NCBI GenBank assembly: GCA_030272155.1
Contig: CP126204.1
Coordinates: 3,029,501 to 3,093,500 of the forward strand
Direction: 5' to 3'
Source of the DNA: Tetradesmus obliquus
Lineage: Eukaryota > Chlorophyta > Chlorophyceae > Sphaeropleales > Scenedesmaceae
DNA: 64,000 bases
This document shows, piece after piece, positions 27,334 to 39,357 of the stretch. The translations under genes were made by a program, and so were the position numbers. The first letter of the stretch is position 1. Each line of letters starts with the position of its first letter. The notes beneath the pieces were generated by a model. The model worked only from the letters and a program-made list of their open reading frames with translations. It was not told the DNA's origin and made no database searches.

Positions 27334-29149
27334 AGGGTGCTGTGTGGCCTGTTCGTGACAGGGTTCTTGCCTGCATGGTTCTTGCCAGCAGTATGAGTGG
27401 CACGGCTGGCTGGCTGGCTGGCTGGCGGGCTTTGCTGATATGTGTGCTCGGCTTCTTTGCAGTTGTGCAACTAGCTCAGCTTGCTGAGAGATGATAGATG
27501 GCATGGTTTGCGCTTTCCTCAGTCAATTGATGTTTGAGCCTACTTAGCGCCCTTGCAGCGCTGCGCAACTGGCTATCAGGTGCTGTCAGTGCGCTGTGCA
27601 ACTGCTTTGTGTATGCATGGCTGTCTCATGTGGCGTACGATGAGCTGTGTGCGCAATCGTTCGGTACGCCTGAAAACCGACCTCCTTGCTTTCTGTTTGG
27701 GCAGGGGACACGGGTTTTCTGCCTCTCCCTGTGCAAATTCTGCTCTTTGATGGCGTGTTTCCGGTGGTGTGTCAGTGTCCGCTTCCTCGTGTGGTGTTGC
27801 GGGCCTTCTTTTGGCCTCTAGGGCTGGTAGCAGCAACCTTGTCTGGCTTGGCTTTATACGGCTGTATTCGGGGTGGCATGGATGTGCGGCTGTCAACGCG
27901 GTGTGGGGTGCAGCGATGCGCTACATTCCTTGCCAACAATGTGCTGATTTGCAACAGGAGTACAGCTCGCACAGGTGCAGCCCGTGCCATCAGCTGATGC
28001 TGCTGGCAATTCTCTTTCTTCTTGCTCCTGCCTTTTGTGTGCTGTTGCTGCAATGCGCCTGCAGCAGCTGCGACTGTGTGGGTTGTGCATCGCGGCAGTG
28101 GCTTCTGATAGACTGACATACAGACTGCTGTGTGTGTGCTTGTTTGCGCATCTGCAAGAGCACCCTGGCCAGGCGGTAGGGTCTGCAGACTGACCTGTCA
28201 ACAGGGTGGGTTGCTAAAGGTTCAATGGATTTGCTAAAGGTTCGATGGATTTGCGAGTCATGTCTTTATGGGTATTTGGCGCGGCATGGAGTCCCGTCTT
28301 TGGTTGGTGGTGCCCCTACTGGCAGCTGACGCCGTGGCATTTTGCTGCTGCTGCTGCTGCTGCTGCCGCCGGATGGTTGGTGTACTGGGCGGCACTGGCG
28401 CACGGCAAACGGCATGAAAGTTCGGCAGCACAGCACGCATTTTGGAACCTGAGCTGTGCTGTTGTGTGTGCTGTTGTTTGTCGTTGCCTGGGTAGGCATC
28501 ACTCAGCTGATGGTCTCTGCTGTGTTTCTGATGCCGCTTAGCACGCTGCATCAGACCACTTGGCATGCATTTTCATGATCACCTAAATAGCTGCCTTGCT
28601 GAATGCGGCAGCTTACTGCCTTGGACCTGCTGCTGCTGTTGCTGTGCTTGCTGCTGGTGTTGCTGTGCTTTCTGCCTCTGCGGACTACCCTGCATCGCCT
28701 TTCTCTTTTAGCAGCAGGACTTGTCACAGGACGCAGTGGGTACCTGCACGTGCGAAGCTGCATGTTGCAGTGACAGCAGCAGCACGGGTGGCAGTGGCGG
28801 CAGCCGTATTGAGGTTTGTTCAAGGGCTGGCGCTCTGTTATGTACATCGCATGTTACATGGTGTATCGGTTGGCCTGTGAATGGCAGCGGTTGTACAGGG
28901 GTTGCAATGCAGACGTGTCAACCGCACAAAGGCCCTGGCATCTTGCGTTGTAGAAAGCGCCACATGTTGCAATTTCTCTCCTTGTCTGCGTGCATTGTGC
29001 GTGTCAAGCGGTGAGGTTTAGAACCAAAAAGGGGTTCAGCAGGCGAGCATTGCAAGGACCAGCTGCAGCCTGCTGTCATTTGCTATGGCGGGACCGTCAA
29101 ATGATTTTGCGCTTGTTTGCGCTAGCAGTCATGCAGGGTTGTTGTCAAT

Positions 29150-29625
29150 TAAACGTAAGCTCGTGTGTGCTATGAGTGATGGAAGTGTCACCATTGGTGG
29201 TGGCGACTGGGTGGCGTGGTGCATGTACTGTTGCACAGGTATAGTTGATCTTCTGGATTGGCATGTGGTGTGCGAGCAGCAGCTGTTTGCAGCAGCTGTT
29301 TGACTGCAAGTACTTACATACACGCCTCTTGAGTGTGCACCAGGTTGTCAGCCACACCTGACAGTGGAGGGGCTGTTGATCAAACTTGCCCTACTTTGCG
29401 CTAGGAGTGATGGACGTATCACCATTGTTGGTGGCGGCTGGGTGGCATTTGTGTACGCTCTGAAGTTCAATTTATGACGGTACTGCTGCCTGAGTATATG
29501 TGAGCTTCTGGGGTGGCTTGTGGTGTGCGAGCTGCAGCTGTTGCCTGTTCAGTACATGCATACACGCCTCTTGAATGTGCACCTGGTCGGCAGCCACACC
29601 TCTGACAGTGATGGCTGAAAGGATG
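29150..29625 (+). repeat. Tandem duplication, about 232-bp unit
   Basis: Two diverged copies: the agtgatgga..gt.tcaccatt core lies at 29174 and 29405, and the tacacgcctcttga(g/a)tgtgcacc core at 29318 and 29564. Confidence 0.8.
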
Positions 29626-29716
29626 AGTGCTTAGTTACTCTTGGCGGTGGGGTGTGTCTGCTGCGGCGGGGACACAGAGATGGCGTGCACACGACAGTAG
29701 GATTGTGCCATGTGCA

Positions 29717-30883
29717 GGTTATGGTGTACTTTTTGTGTGTGCCGCTGCGCTTGCCTCATGACAGCAGCGCAGTATGCTGTGAAGCTTTGAAAGTGAAAGC
29801 AAGGGCATTTGTGGCGTGCGGAAATTGCACGCGTACCGTTCAGCGCGTGTGTGCGGCACTGCTGGATTCCTGGTCAGAGCTTGCAACGGCAGTTTTTCGG
29901 GGCTGCTTTCAGAAAGGCATGCTCACAGCCTCTCATTGTGCCTTCTGGTCGCACTGCTTTGCATGAAGAAGCTGCGTGTAGTGTTGCCGATAAAAAGAAC
30001 CTGTGCTTAGCTTGTGCCAACATTGTGCTGTGCTGCTGCTGTTGCCGACAGCAGCACATGCTTTGCTGTGGATGTCAAAGCACGCTTGGAAATGACTGCT
30101 GCGTGAGGCAGCTTGCCGTCACACATATGCATGCACTGCTGATGCTATGCCTTGCTATAGATCATGTGATGGTGATGATGGTGATGATGGTGAGATGCAT
30201 GTGCCCTGGCGCCCCATGGATGCCAAGCACAGCATGGCCTGACTGTATGCGCCATGGCAGTGCCACAGGCCCGCGTACACTTCATGCATGACTGCATGTG
30301 TGCAGGCTATCCGCGTTTGCATGTTATGGTGTACTTCTTGTGTGTGCCTCTGCGCTTGCCCCGTGACAGCAGAGCAGCATGTTGTGACGCTGTGAACGTG
30401 AATGCAAGGGCATTTGTGGCGTGCGCAAATGCGTGCTGCGGAGCACATGTGTGCGGTACTGCTGCATTTGTGGTCAGAGCTTGCAACGGCATTGTTTCGG
30501 GGCTGCTGTTAGAAAGGCATGCTCATAGCCTCTCATTGCGCCTTCTGGTTGCATTGCTTTGCTTGAAGAGGCTGCGTGTAGTGCTGCCGATAAAAAGAAG
30601 CTGTGCTTGGCTTGTGCCGACATATTGTTGTGCTGCTGTTGCCGACAGCAGCACATGCTTTGCTGTGGGGAAAAAACACACATGGAGACAGCTGGAAATG
30701 GCTGCTGTGTGAGACAGTTCGCCGTCACACAGCTGCATGCACTGCTGATGCTGTGCCTTGCTAGATCATGTGATGGCGATGATGAGGATGGTGAGGTGCA
30801 TGCGCCCTTGTGCACCATGCATGCGAAGCACAGCATGGCCTGGCTGTATGCGCCATGGCAGTGCCAGAGGCCCAGCTTCAACT
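29717..30883 (+). repeat. Tandem segmental duplication, about 600-bp unit
   Basis: Copy A (29717-30291) and copy B (30320-30883) align along their length, from ttatggtgtacttnttgtgtgtgcc to gccatggcagtgcca. They differ by scattered substitutions and small indels. No coding pattern seen. Confidence 0.85.
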
Positions 30884-30903
30884 TAATTCAGGGCTGCGCG
30901 TGT

Positions 30904-31175
30904 GCAGGCTGTCTGCAGTTGCAGGCTGTCTGCAGTTGCAGGCTGTCTGCAGTTGCAGGCTGTCTGCAGTTGCAGGCTGTCTGCAGTTGCAGGCTGTCTG
31001 CAGTTGCAGGCTGTCTGCAGTTGCAGGCTGTCTGCAGTTGCAGGCTGTCTGCAGTTGCAGGCTGTCTGCAGTTGCAGGCTGTCTGCAGTTGCAGGCTGTC
31101 CGCATCTGCAGGCAGTCGGTGTTTGCAGGCAGTCGGTGTTTGCAGGCAGTCGGTGTTTGCAGGCAGTCGGTGTTT
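30904..31175 (+). repeat. 17-bp minisatellite, 16 uninterrupted units in two subtypes
   Basis: Twelve units of GCAGGCTGTCTGCAGTT (the twelfth a variant) run straight into four units of GCAGGCAGTCGGTGTTT with no change of register. The period equals that of the minisatellite in the GT gene, though the sequence differs. Confidence 0.92.
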
Positions 31176-31647
31176 CCTGAGGGAGCACCATGTGCCGGCA
31201 GCCTTGCCACCGCGCGTGTCATGCGTATTAGCTGTTCTCTTCCGTTTTCTGGGGCCTTCTGGGACCCTTTTGGGAGCATGCATAATGACCAAGCGACGAG
31301 GAAAGTGCTGGCATGTATCTGGACTAGTTGGGGATGGATTCTCCAGCTGCGCACTGGTACTGCTACTTGGCAATGTGTCAGCGGCGCAGCTGGACTTTTT
31401 TGACAGACTGTGAACAGCAGGCCTGGTGGTTGCATGCTTTTGCTGTTGGGCGTGGTGCCAGGCTCTTTCTTTTTTTGCAATCGTTACTGCTGAAGGCTTG
31501 GAAGGGCTTGGAAGCTTTCAAAGCGCATCAACATGGCCGCATGAACTCGTGCTTTGCAGGTGTGTGCGCTATAGCTACGCAGACTCACAGACCACGCTGT
31601 GTGTGGGGTGGCATGTGACAGATGGGCGTACCTTGCTAAGTACATGC

Positions 31648-31880
31648 TGATGGGAGTGACGTGCATATGCTGTGTCCCGTTGTGCCCACCCTACATACGC
31701 TAATGGGTGTGACATGCATATGCTGTGTCGCGTTGTGCACACCCTACATACGCTAATGGGTGTGACATGCATGTGCTGTGTCGTGTTGTGCACACCCTAC
31801 ATATGCCCATGGGTGCATATATATGCTGTGTCGTGTAGTGCTGATCTCTCTCTCGTTGTGCACACCCTACATGTGCCAGA
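31648..31880 (+). repeat. About 55-bp tandem repeat, four copies
   Basis: Units carry atgggtgtgacatgcatatg, then gctgtgtcg.gttgtgcacaccctaca. The last unit is interrupted by a tatata and tctctctc insertion. Confidence 0.8.
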
Positions 31881-32011
31881 GGATCATCCCCTTGAAGTTT
31901 GGTGGGTGTACCTACGCATTGTTGCCTGCCTGCTGGAAGTTGTCATATGATGCATCGTCATTCATCTCATGCATTGGGGCTTCTGCTGAGCTGTCAGCCC
32001 CAACCAGCATC

Positions 32012-32031
32012 GTGCCCCGCTTTCGGGGCAC
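32012..32031. other. Perfect GC-rich hairpin
   Basis: GTGCCCCG-CTTT-CGGGGCAC: eight perfect pairs with a four-base loop, followed at once by TTGTAATG (a TGTAA word). It could be a processing or terminator-like structure, or a scar of organelle DNA. Function unknown. Confidence 0.5.
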
Positions 32032-33181
32032 TTGTAATGACTCCGTGTTTTGAGACCAAATGATGGGTGCCATGTAACAAGTAATTACTAATATCCATTG
32101 TTTTAGTTGAGCAGGCACATGGTGCAGCCTGCTTAGATATGTGAGTAAGGAAAAATATGCATGCGGCTATTGCAGAATGTGTTGTCTTCCCTACCATTCT
32201 TTATACTGCTTGGATTTGCAACCTAACAGCGCTTCACCCAGCTAGCGCTGGTGTACGTCTGGTCCAGCACTGCTTGGTGCGTAACTGTGCATTTTTTTTA
32301 AACCCCCGTCCTTTTACAGCTATTAAAGCGTCTGCTGAAGCCCAGGTGCTCCAGTGCTACCACCCTGAGGGTGATAGTGCCAGCAAGCACTGCAAACCCC
32401 TGCAGATTGACCCGTCTCACCAGCACTTTAACCTGCATATGCACCTGCGTTGGCCTGGGTCTTGTGACATATTGTGTCACTCGCGGTGCACACGCGGCAC
32501 CTACCGCAGTACAATTGCCTTACACGCATAGATAAGACGTCAATAAATATGCATCAGCTTTTCCTGCATGAAGGGAGCCCTTACAAAGTGCAGCCTTCCC
32601 AGTACCGACACTCGTCACCCGTATTGACCGCTTAGGACTCACTCGATTTCTAAACAGAAGACATATAACAGATATTTCAACTAAAATCTTGTTTTTTACC
32701 AGCGTAAATATTCTGTCTTTTTCAGGCAGCTGCGAGAAATCACAATTTTCGAGGAGCAAATCGCAGTCAACAGCGGATTTGATCCCTTAGGACTCACTCG
32801 ATACATAAACAAAAGCTCAAAAATGATTCAGTTGCATTACATCTGTACGTTCCTAGCTTTCGGTTTTGTCTTTTTCGGGCAGCTGTGAGAAATCGACATC
32901 GCTTGGGTCATACCCCCGGCCCTGGACCCTGCTTCGGGGGGGGTGACTGCAACAGTGTCACCGACACATGGCGCCCCAAACCCTCGCGGTCGGAAGCAGC
33001 AAATAAAGCAGCACGGGTGATGGAACTGATTTGATTAGATTATCAAAAGTCATATTGTGACCGGCCGCACATCACACGCTGGGCACAAGTGAGCAGAGCC
33101 ACACACGAACTGCAAACAGCACATCAAGCGAGGCGTTCTGATCGCGCCTGTTGACAACCGAAACATATATTTCGCATAAAC

Positions 33182-33843
33182 ATGCTTAATCGACTCAAAG
33201 CCGGATCCATGCAACGCAGCAGCTGCCCAGCCAGGCACCGGCCTGGTGCTGCTGCTCGGTGCAAGCCTGTTGTCCTGTGCCGGGCCTCTAGCAGCAGCAA
33301 CCCATGGGGAACCGGAAACGGCGCTGGCACATCCACCAGCAACCCTTTCGCAAGCAGCAGCAGCCAGCAGCTTACTCCAGAGCAGCTGCAGAAGCGCAGC
33401 AAAGAGCTTCAGGAGCTCTTGCAGGAAAGCTTGAAGATTGCGATGCAGACAGGGCCCAGGGGCATGTTCAGGAGCATACAGGCAGGCCAAGCAGTAGCAT
33501 CGCTTGCTCAGGACTATGTTTTGAGCGGCGGCCGTCTAGACCCACCACAAGTGGTGCTGCGCAAGCTGTTTGAGCGCTTGGGGGCTACATACATCAAGCT
33601 GGGGCAGTTCATTGCGTCATCACCATCGCTGTTTCCTGAGGGTGAGCAGCAAGCTGTGTTTGACGGATGACAATCAATGGTCCTGTGTGAACATAACAAG
33701 AGCCTGGGAGCGTGCAGCTGTTCATGCCAGGCCGTGCAGTTGGTGCTGGCAGTTGCGGCTGAAGTCACAGCTGGAGGGCGGCAGACAGGCAGCAGCAAGA
33801 CAGACGTCACGAGAGGCAGCAGCAGCATCACAATCACACATGC

Positions 33844-33877
<34 letters not shown>

Positions 33878-36800
33878 GCTGCTGTTGCTGTTGCTGAGCA
33901 GCAGTGGTGGCGCTTTGCCAGCTGAGGAGGGCGAGCTGTTGACAGCGCACCAAGTACCAAACATGTGTTCTATCACACTATTCGCTAAGCAGTTCACAAC
34001 AACGCGGCTTGTGCTGCTCATTATTAGCAACACTCGTTGTTCTTGTCCTGCATCCGTCCTGCAGAGTATGTGCTGGAGTTCCAGAAGTGCCTGGACAGGA
34101 CCGACCCTGTGCCCTTTGCCACCATCCAGCGCATCCTGAAGCAGGAGCTGCAGCAGCAGCCGCTGGACAGCGTGTTCTCCTACATCGACCCGCAGCCGCT
34201 GGCCTCCGCCTCTGTTGCACAGGTAAGCCGGCAACAGGCTGTCCGCATGCGTGTCTTCCTGAGTGCATAAGCTGGAGGTCGGGTGCATCAAGAGTGTGTT
34301 CGCCTACATCGACCTGCAGCCGCTGGCCTCCGCCTATGTTGCACAGGTAAGCCGGCAACAGGCGTTGGCGCTACTGACAAGTGCATGCATGCGTGTCTGT
34401 GTGCAGTAGCTGGTGGTTGGGTGCATGCAGAGTGTGTTCTCCTACATCGACCCGCAGCCGCTGGCCTCTGCATCCGTTGCACAGGTGGGGCAAGAACAGC
34501 TGACAGCTAGTGATGGCACAGGACAGCGTGCTTTTGGATTGAAGGCATTCTGCTGCTGTTGCTGCCCCACAGGTGCACTCTCCGGTGCTGGCAGGCAGCG
34601 GCAAGGTTGTCATCAAGGTGCTGCGATCACATAAGTTGCTGCTGCTGCTGACCATGCTGCTGCTGCTGCTGCTGCTGGCAGGTGCACTCTGCAGTGCTGG
34701 CAGGCAGCGGCAAGGAGGTTGTCATCAAGGTGCTGCGGCCCGGCACCGAGGACGTGCTGCTGACAGACCTGAACTTTGTGAGTGGCTGCTGTATGCCTGG
34801 CTGCAGTAGCAGTAGAAGTGGGTCGGCATTGATGGCTCCCGATGGCTCCCGTAAATCAGGTCGCTGTTGCAATGGTTACAGCTCCGCGACCACTTCTGGC
34901 CATGATGCACCAGAGACAGCTGCATTGCTCGGGCATCCGTTTCACACTGACCAGTGTGTTGCACACAACACTGCTCTGTCTGTGCCCTCATCCTGTTGCT
35001 GCTGCTTGTGTCTTTTTCTGCCTTTTCTTCCTTGCCTGCAGCTGTACCTGTTCACGCGCGTGCTGGAGTTCATCGCTCCTGAGCTCAACCGGCTGTCAGT
35101 GGGCAACATCCTGTCTGACATCAAGGCCTCCATGATGGACGAGGTGGACTTCACCAAGGTGCGTTACTTTTTGTTTGAATGATGTTACTTTTTGAAGGTG
35201 ACATGTTGTGCCTTGCATATGCCAAAACGTGAGGGTGTCTCTGAGACAGAGCAAACCAGCACTGCGCATCCTGCAGGAACTGCACAGCATGTACCTGTTA
35301 TGTGATTCTTTAAATGCTGTGCCTCAGCTGCTGTTCTGCTGCTGCTGCTGCTGCTGCTCTGCTGCTGCTGGTTGTTGTTCATGTGTCATGCTTTACAGGA
35401 GGCGTACCACCTGCAAACCTTTAACGACTTCCTAGACAAGCGGGGCCTGCGGGGCGTGGCGACAGCGCCATACGTGTACAGGCAGTTTAGCAGCAAGAGG
35501 TGCGTCGGCACGCGCTTGCAGGATACTCTGAGCTGATCAGGGTGTGTTTATGTTAGGGTGTACATTTGTTACGGAAGTCCTGAAGCAATGCCCCCAACCG
35601 CCACTGTCCCGTCACACCTTCAAGCCCTCGCATCACTCAAGTAACGCACATATCAGGCACAGCAGCCTGCTATTCAGTGCCTCTGCCTGTGTACCCCGGC
35701 ATCGTACTCATAGGAGCTGCAGGGTGCTGGTGATGGAGCGCCTCAGTGGTGTGCCGCTGACTGACCTGGTATCCATCCGCGCCGTCACCAGCAAAGGATT
35801 CAGCATGCTGTTTGAATCAACCAAAACTATGTGCTGTTGTGCTGCAGGGTGCTGGTGATGGAGCGCCTCAGTGGTGTGCCCCTGACTGACCTGGCCTCCA
35901 TCCGTGCAGTGACCAGCAAGGATCCAGAGGGCGTGCTCATCTCTGCGCTCAATACCTGGTTCGCCAGTGTGCTTGGGGCAGACACCTTCCACGCAGACGT
36001 GCACGCAGGTGGGTGCCGGCATTTGCGGCTTGATTCCTCATCTGTCATGCAGCACCTGCCCTCTGCCACCAGCACGTGCGCGCTCGGCTTTGCCCGAGGA
36101 TGTGTGAAGCGCATCGTGAGATTGATGCCCACATAATGTGTTTGACCTTGAGGGCGTGCTCATCTCTGCGCTCAATACCTGGTTCGCCAGTGTGCTCGGG
36201 GCAGACACCTTCCACGCAGACGTGCACGCAGCTGGGCCACCAGCGGTGCTGTTCATTTCTACATCAATGCCAAAAGCAGCACCTGCCGTGTGCTGCCAGC
36301 ATGTGCACGTTCGACTTTGCACCTGTTAAGAAGGCATTGCAATTGCATTGTGACAGGCATCTGTTTCCTGTGTTTGACCTTGAGGGCGTGCTCATCTCTG
36401 CGCTCAACACCTGGTTCGCCAGCGTGCTCGGGGCAGACACCTTCCACGCAGACGTGCACGCAGGTGGGTGCCGGCATGTGCGGTTTGACCTCTCATGTAA
36501 AACGTAGCACCTGCCCTCTGCCACCAGCACGTGCGCGCTCGGCTTTGCTCGAGTTTGCAGGATATGTGAAGTGCATGGTGAGATTCATGCCCACATAATG
36601 TGTTTGACCTTGAGGGCGTGCTGATTTCTGCGCTCAACACCTGGTTCGCCAGCGTGCTCGGGGCAGACACCCACCACGCAGACGTGCACGCAGGTAGGTG
36701 CCATGGGATAGATAGAGGGGTTACACGGTGTGTTCATGCGGCATACGCCACCACAGACACGCTTCTACTCAGGTAGGTGCCATGGGTAGATAGATAGAGG

Positions 36801-39357
36801 GGTGCCATGGGAGCTGCACATACTGCGGTGCGGCTGGAGTGCTTTACCCGCAAGCGACGCTCCGCCAGGCGCCGGCAGCACCAGGGCGTCATCACACACA
36901 TGTCTTAGCTCTACCAGTGAGCGCTGCTTGATTATGCCTTGCAGGACACCTCCTGGTGCGGCATGCCGCTACCTGGATTCAGGGACGCAGCAATGTGCCT
37001 TCCCCTGTCTCAACTGCTTCCGTGTTTTTGTTACCTGCAGGCAACCTGCTGGTGCTGCCTGATGGCCGTGTTGGGTTCATTGATTTCGGCATTGTTGACA
37101 GCATCAGCCCAGTGACATGGAAGGCCATGGAAGCGCTGCTGGCGTCAAGCATGCTTGACTTGTTGCCGCTGCCTCTTGCTTTGTTCTGCAGGCAATCTGC
37201 CTCTTGCTTTGTTCTGCAGGCAATTATTGGTGCTGCACGACAGTCGAGTAGGGCATCACCACGCTGGATTCGTGAGCCGCCTCACCTCTAACTGCTGTTT
37301 TCTTGCTGTGCCTTGCAGGCAACCTGCTGGTGCTGCCAGATGGCCGTGTTGGCTTCATCGATTTCGGAATCGTTGGCAGCATCAGCCCAGTGACCTGGAA
37401 GGCCATGGAGGCGCTGCTGGCGTCATTGGCAGTGGGCGATTACGACACCATGGCACGCGCGCTCGCAACGATCGGCGCATGCAGGTGATTGGGTGTTCGG
37501 ACGGATGTGGGCGTCATTTCCGTGTTCTGTTGAACGTGTGGCCGGTGGGTGGTTGTCTTTTTGGCTGCAAATCGACAGCAGAGCCTTGCAGCTTTGTGCA
37601 TGCAATTCAAGTCGTCATATGAGAGCCGTGACCTGGAAGGCCATGGAGGCGCTGCTGGCGTCATTGGCAGTGGGCGATTACGACACCATGGCGCGCGCGC
37701 TCGCAACGATCGGCGCATGCAGGTGGGTGCGCACCAGGTATTGTATCGGGGCTGGCGAGCGCATGACCATCTGGCGCTTGTGGATGTTCATGCTGCTGTA
37801 CAGCTGCCTTATCAGACAGTAACAGCTCGCGCTATTCAAAAAAAGGATCGGGTGGCCCGCGCTGTTATGCTTGTGATGAACTGTCTGCTGCGTGTGGCGC
37901 GCGGTGCGGGTGTTTGAGAGGCCTGCAGTCGCTCATCGTCTCTCCGCTGCTACCTGCACTTTCAACTTCACCTTCTTCTTCTGCTGCTGCTGCTGCTGCA
38001 GTGAGGATGTGGACTACAGCGCGTTTGCGCGTGACCTGCAGTCCTTCTTCAGTGAGCTGGAGAGCCTCAACAGCAGCCTGGTGGTCACAGCGGACCCATC
38101 AGCAGGTAAGGACCCAGCTGCCTTGTGTTGCTTTGATGCATGTGCTGCTCATCCACTGCACTGGCATGCACTGCTGCTGAGCAGTCCTGGTGCAAGCACA
38201 TAGCAGCTTGCTTGTGGCCGCCACGCATATGATGATCGTTGTTCGCCCATTTACTCCTGCAGGCTTCAGCAGCATGGCTGCCTTAGCTGTGGTTGACCAG
38301 GTGCAGGTCAACAGGCTGCTGCTGGACCAGGTTGCATGTAGCTCTGCTGCACTTGTTGTTGAAGATCACTCTGCTGCATTTGCTATGCTGTGATGCAGGC
38401 TTCAGCAGCATGGCTGCCTCTGTGGAGGTTGACCAGGCGCAGGTCAACAGGCTGCTGCTGGACCTGGTGGCCATTGGGGAGCGCCATGGCATCCGCTTCC
38501 CACGTGAGTGCAGCTTGCAGGAAACAGCTTGCAGGAAACAGCTTGCAGGAAACAGCTTGCAGGAAACAGCTGGCAAGAAGCTGTCTGCAGGAGGTGCATT
38601 GCAGAGAGTGGGTTGCAGGAGACAGCTTGCAAGGAAGCTGCTCGCAGGATGCTGTTGCAGGACACCGCTTGCTGCACACAAGTTGCAGGAAAGGGCTTGC
38701 AGGGATTGGGCTTTCATGACGCAGTTTGTATGACGCAGCTTGCAGGATGTAGCTTGCAGGCAGCTGCTAGCAGAACGTAGGTTGCCGCACATGGGTTCTG
38801 GCAGCTGTTCGATGCATGCCTTGCGCAGTAGACTTCGGCTGCGCTCGCTCAGGGTGCAAAGGCTGCTGCCGCCGTTGCCGTGTGTTGCTGCTGCAGGGGA
38901 GTTTGGCCTGTTTGTCAAGCAGCTGCTGTACTTTGACAGGTGAGCAGGCAGGCAGCCAGATACGCTGTGGTTAGTTGCTGTGCGATAGTGCATGCTGAGT
39001 GTTGACACAGCATGCAGGTCATATGTGCAGACGACGTACCATGCTGCCGCTGCTGCTTATCTTGCTGCTGATGCTGGTGCTGTCTCTGCCGCTGTTGTCT
39101 CTGATTTCACTGCTGCTGTCTCAATGCTCTGCTGCTGCCATTGCTGCCGCTGCTGCTGCTGCTGCTGCTGCTGCCGCCGCTGCTGCTGCTGCAGGTACAC
39201 GCGCATCCTGGCTCCTGAGCTGCGTGTGTTTGACGATGCACGTGTTAACTGGAGGGCGCCCGGCAACAGCCCAGGCGGCAGCAGCAGCGCCAGCAGCAGC
39301 TTTGACGGGACCGAGATCCGCATGAGCAGCAGCAGCGGCGGCTACTCGTACAACTGA
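33182..39357 (+). CDS. ABC1/UbiB-family atypical kinase (ABC1K), probably plastid
   Basis: Eleven exons join in phase to 557 aa: 33182-33641, 34065-34222, 34682-34777, 35042-35158, 35399-35499, 35848-36008, 37319-37484, 38002-38105, 38399-38503, 38897-38939, 39195-39357. The first ~40 residues (Arg/Ser/Ala-rich, [10 protein letters not shown]) look like a chloroplast transit peptide. Family motifs in order: [17 protein letters not shown] (KxGQ); PLASASVAQ (the Ala-rich loop replacing the glycine loop); VVIKVLRPG (nucleotide-binding Lys); [12 protein letters not shown] (ABC1-specific ExD-type helix); [36 protein letters not shown] (catalytic loop and DFG). Plastid ABC1 kinases act at plastoglobules and thylakoids on prenylquinone and stress pathways; which subgroup this is I cannot say. 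The C terminus is Ser/Gly-rich. Five exons have echoes. Confidence 0.9.
34298..34484 (+). repeat. Two echoes of the ABC1K exon 2 3' end
   Basis: [18 protein letters not shown] (34298-34346) and [18 protein letters not shown] (34431-34484), each with a GTAAGC or GTGGGG donor, follow the working exon end at 34222. Confidence 0.85.
34573..34681 (+). repeat. Echo of ABC1K exon 3 start plus CTG run
   Basis: [18 protein letters not shown] after CACAG precedes the working exon (34682, [21 protein letters not shown]). The stretch between ends in a (CTG)8-like run and GCAG acceptor. Confidence 0.85.
35724..35800 (+). repeat. Echo of the ABC1K exon 6 5' end
   Basis: [25 protein letters not shown] after a TGCAG; the working exon at 35848 reads the same with A for V. 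Confidence 0.85.
36138..36700 (+). repeat. Three echoes of the ABC1K exon 6 3' end
   Basis: [19 protein letters not shown] and the rest of the exon end (HADVHA) recur at about 36148, 36383 and 36612, each introduced by tgtttgaccttga. Between copies almost all changes are synonymous (AAT/AAC, AGT/AGC, CTT/CTC); only the last has a residue change (TFH to THH). Two retain a GTGGGT or GTAGGT donor. Confidence 0.9.
37041..37724 (+). repeat. Echoes of ABC1K exon 7 on both sides
   Basis: Upstream, 37041-37147 repeats [20 protein letters not shown] and on to MEALLAS, with a shorter fragment near 37190-37250. Downstream, 37628-37724 repeats the exon 3' end ([19 protein letters not shown]...GAC) with a GTGGGT donor. 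The working exon is 37319-37484. Confidence 0.88.
38263..38335 (+). repeat. Echo of ABC1K exon 9
   Basis: After [30 protein letters not shown], against [24 protein letters not shown] in the working exon (38399). Confidence 0.85.
38511..38770 (+). repeat. TTGCAGG-rich minisatellite in ABC1K intron 9
   Basis: GCTTGCAGGAAACA (14 bp) occurs four times in a row from about 38513, then decays into spaced TTGCAGG words to about 38760. Every unit is a potential AG acceptor. Confidence 0.85.
39149..39193 (+). repeat. CTG/CCG run before the ABC1K exon 11 acceptor
   Basis: Interrupted (CTG)n ending GCTGCTGCTGCAG, the AG being the exon 11 acceptor at 39194. Similar runs precede exon 5 (35337-35370) and exon 8 (37980-38001). 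Confidence 0.85.

Larger units (their letters stand above)
27334..33181. other. About 5.8 kb gene-poor region
   Basis: No open frame here has splice context or a recognisable family. The stretch is composed of tandem segmental duplications (29150-29625, 29717-30883), minisatellites (30904-31175, 31648-31880), a short direct repeat (tgctaaaggttc at 28214 and 28233), CTG runs (28340, 28630) and a strong hairpin (32012-32031). The last part must hold the ABC1K promoter. Confidence 0.6.

Noticed and set aside
30878-31480. Long overlapping frames and a CRISPR-like look at the 17-bp array
   Set aside because: Units abut with no spacers, and the host is a nucleated alga; it is a plain minisatellite.
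31660-31725. GCATATGC words matching the P1BS phosphate-response site
   Set aside because: They lie inside the 55-bp repeat, more than 4 kb past the SPX gene's 3' end, so a regulatory link is unsupported.
32940-33000. TGGCGCCCCAAACC resembling a primer-binding site of an LTR element
   Set aside because: No terminal repeats, polymerase or capsid sequence nearby; coincidence cannot be excluded.
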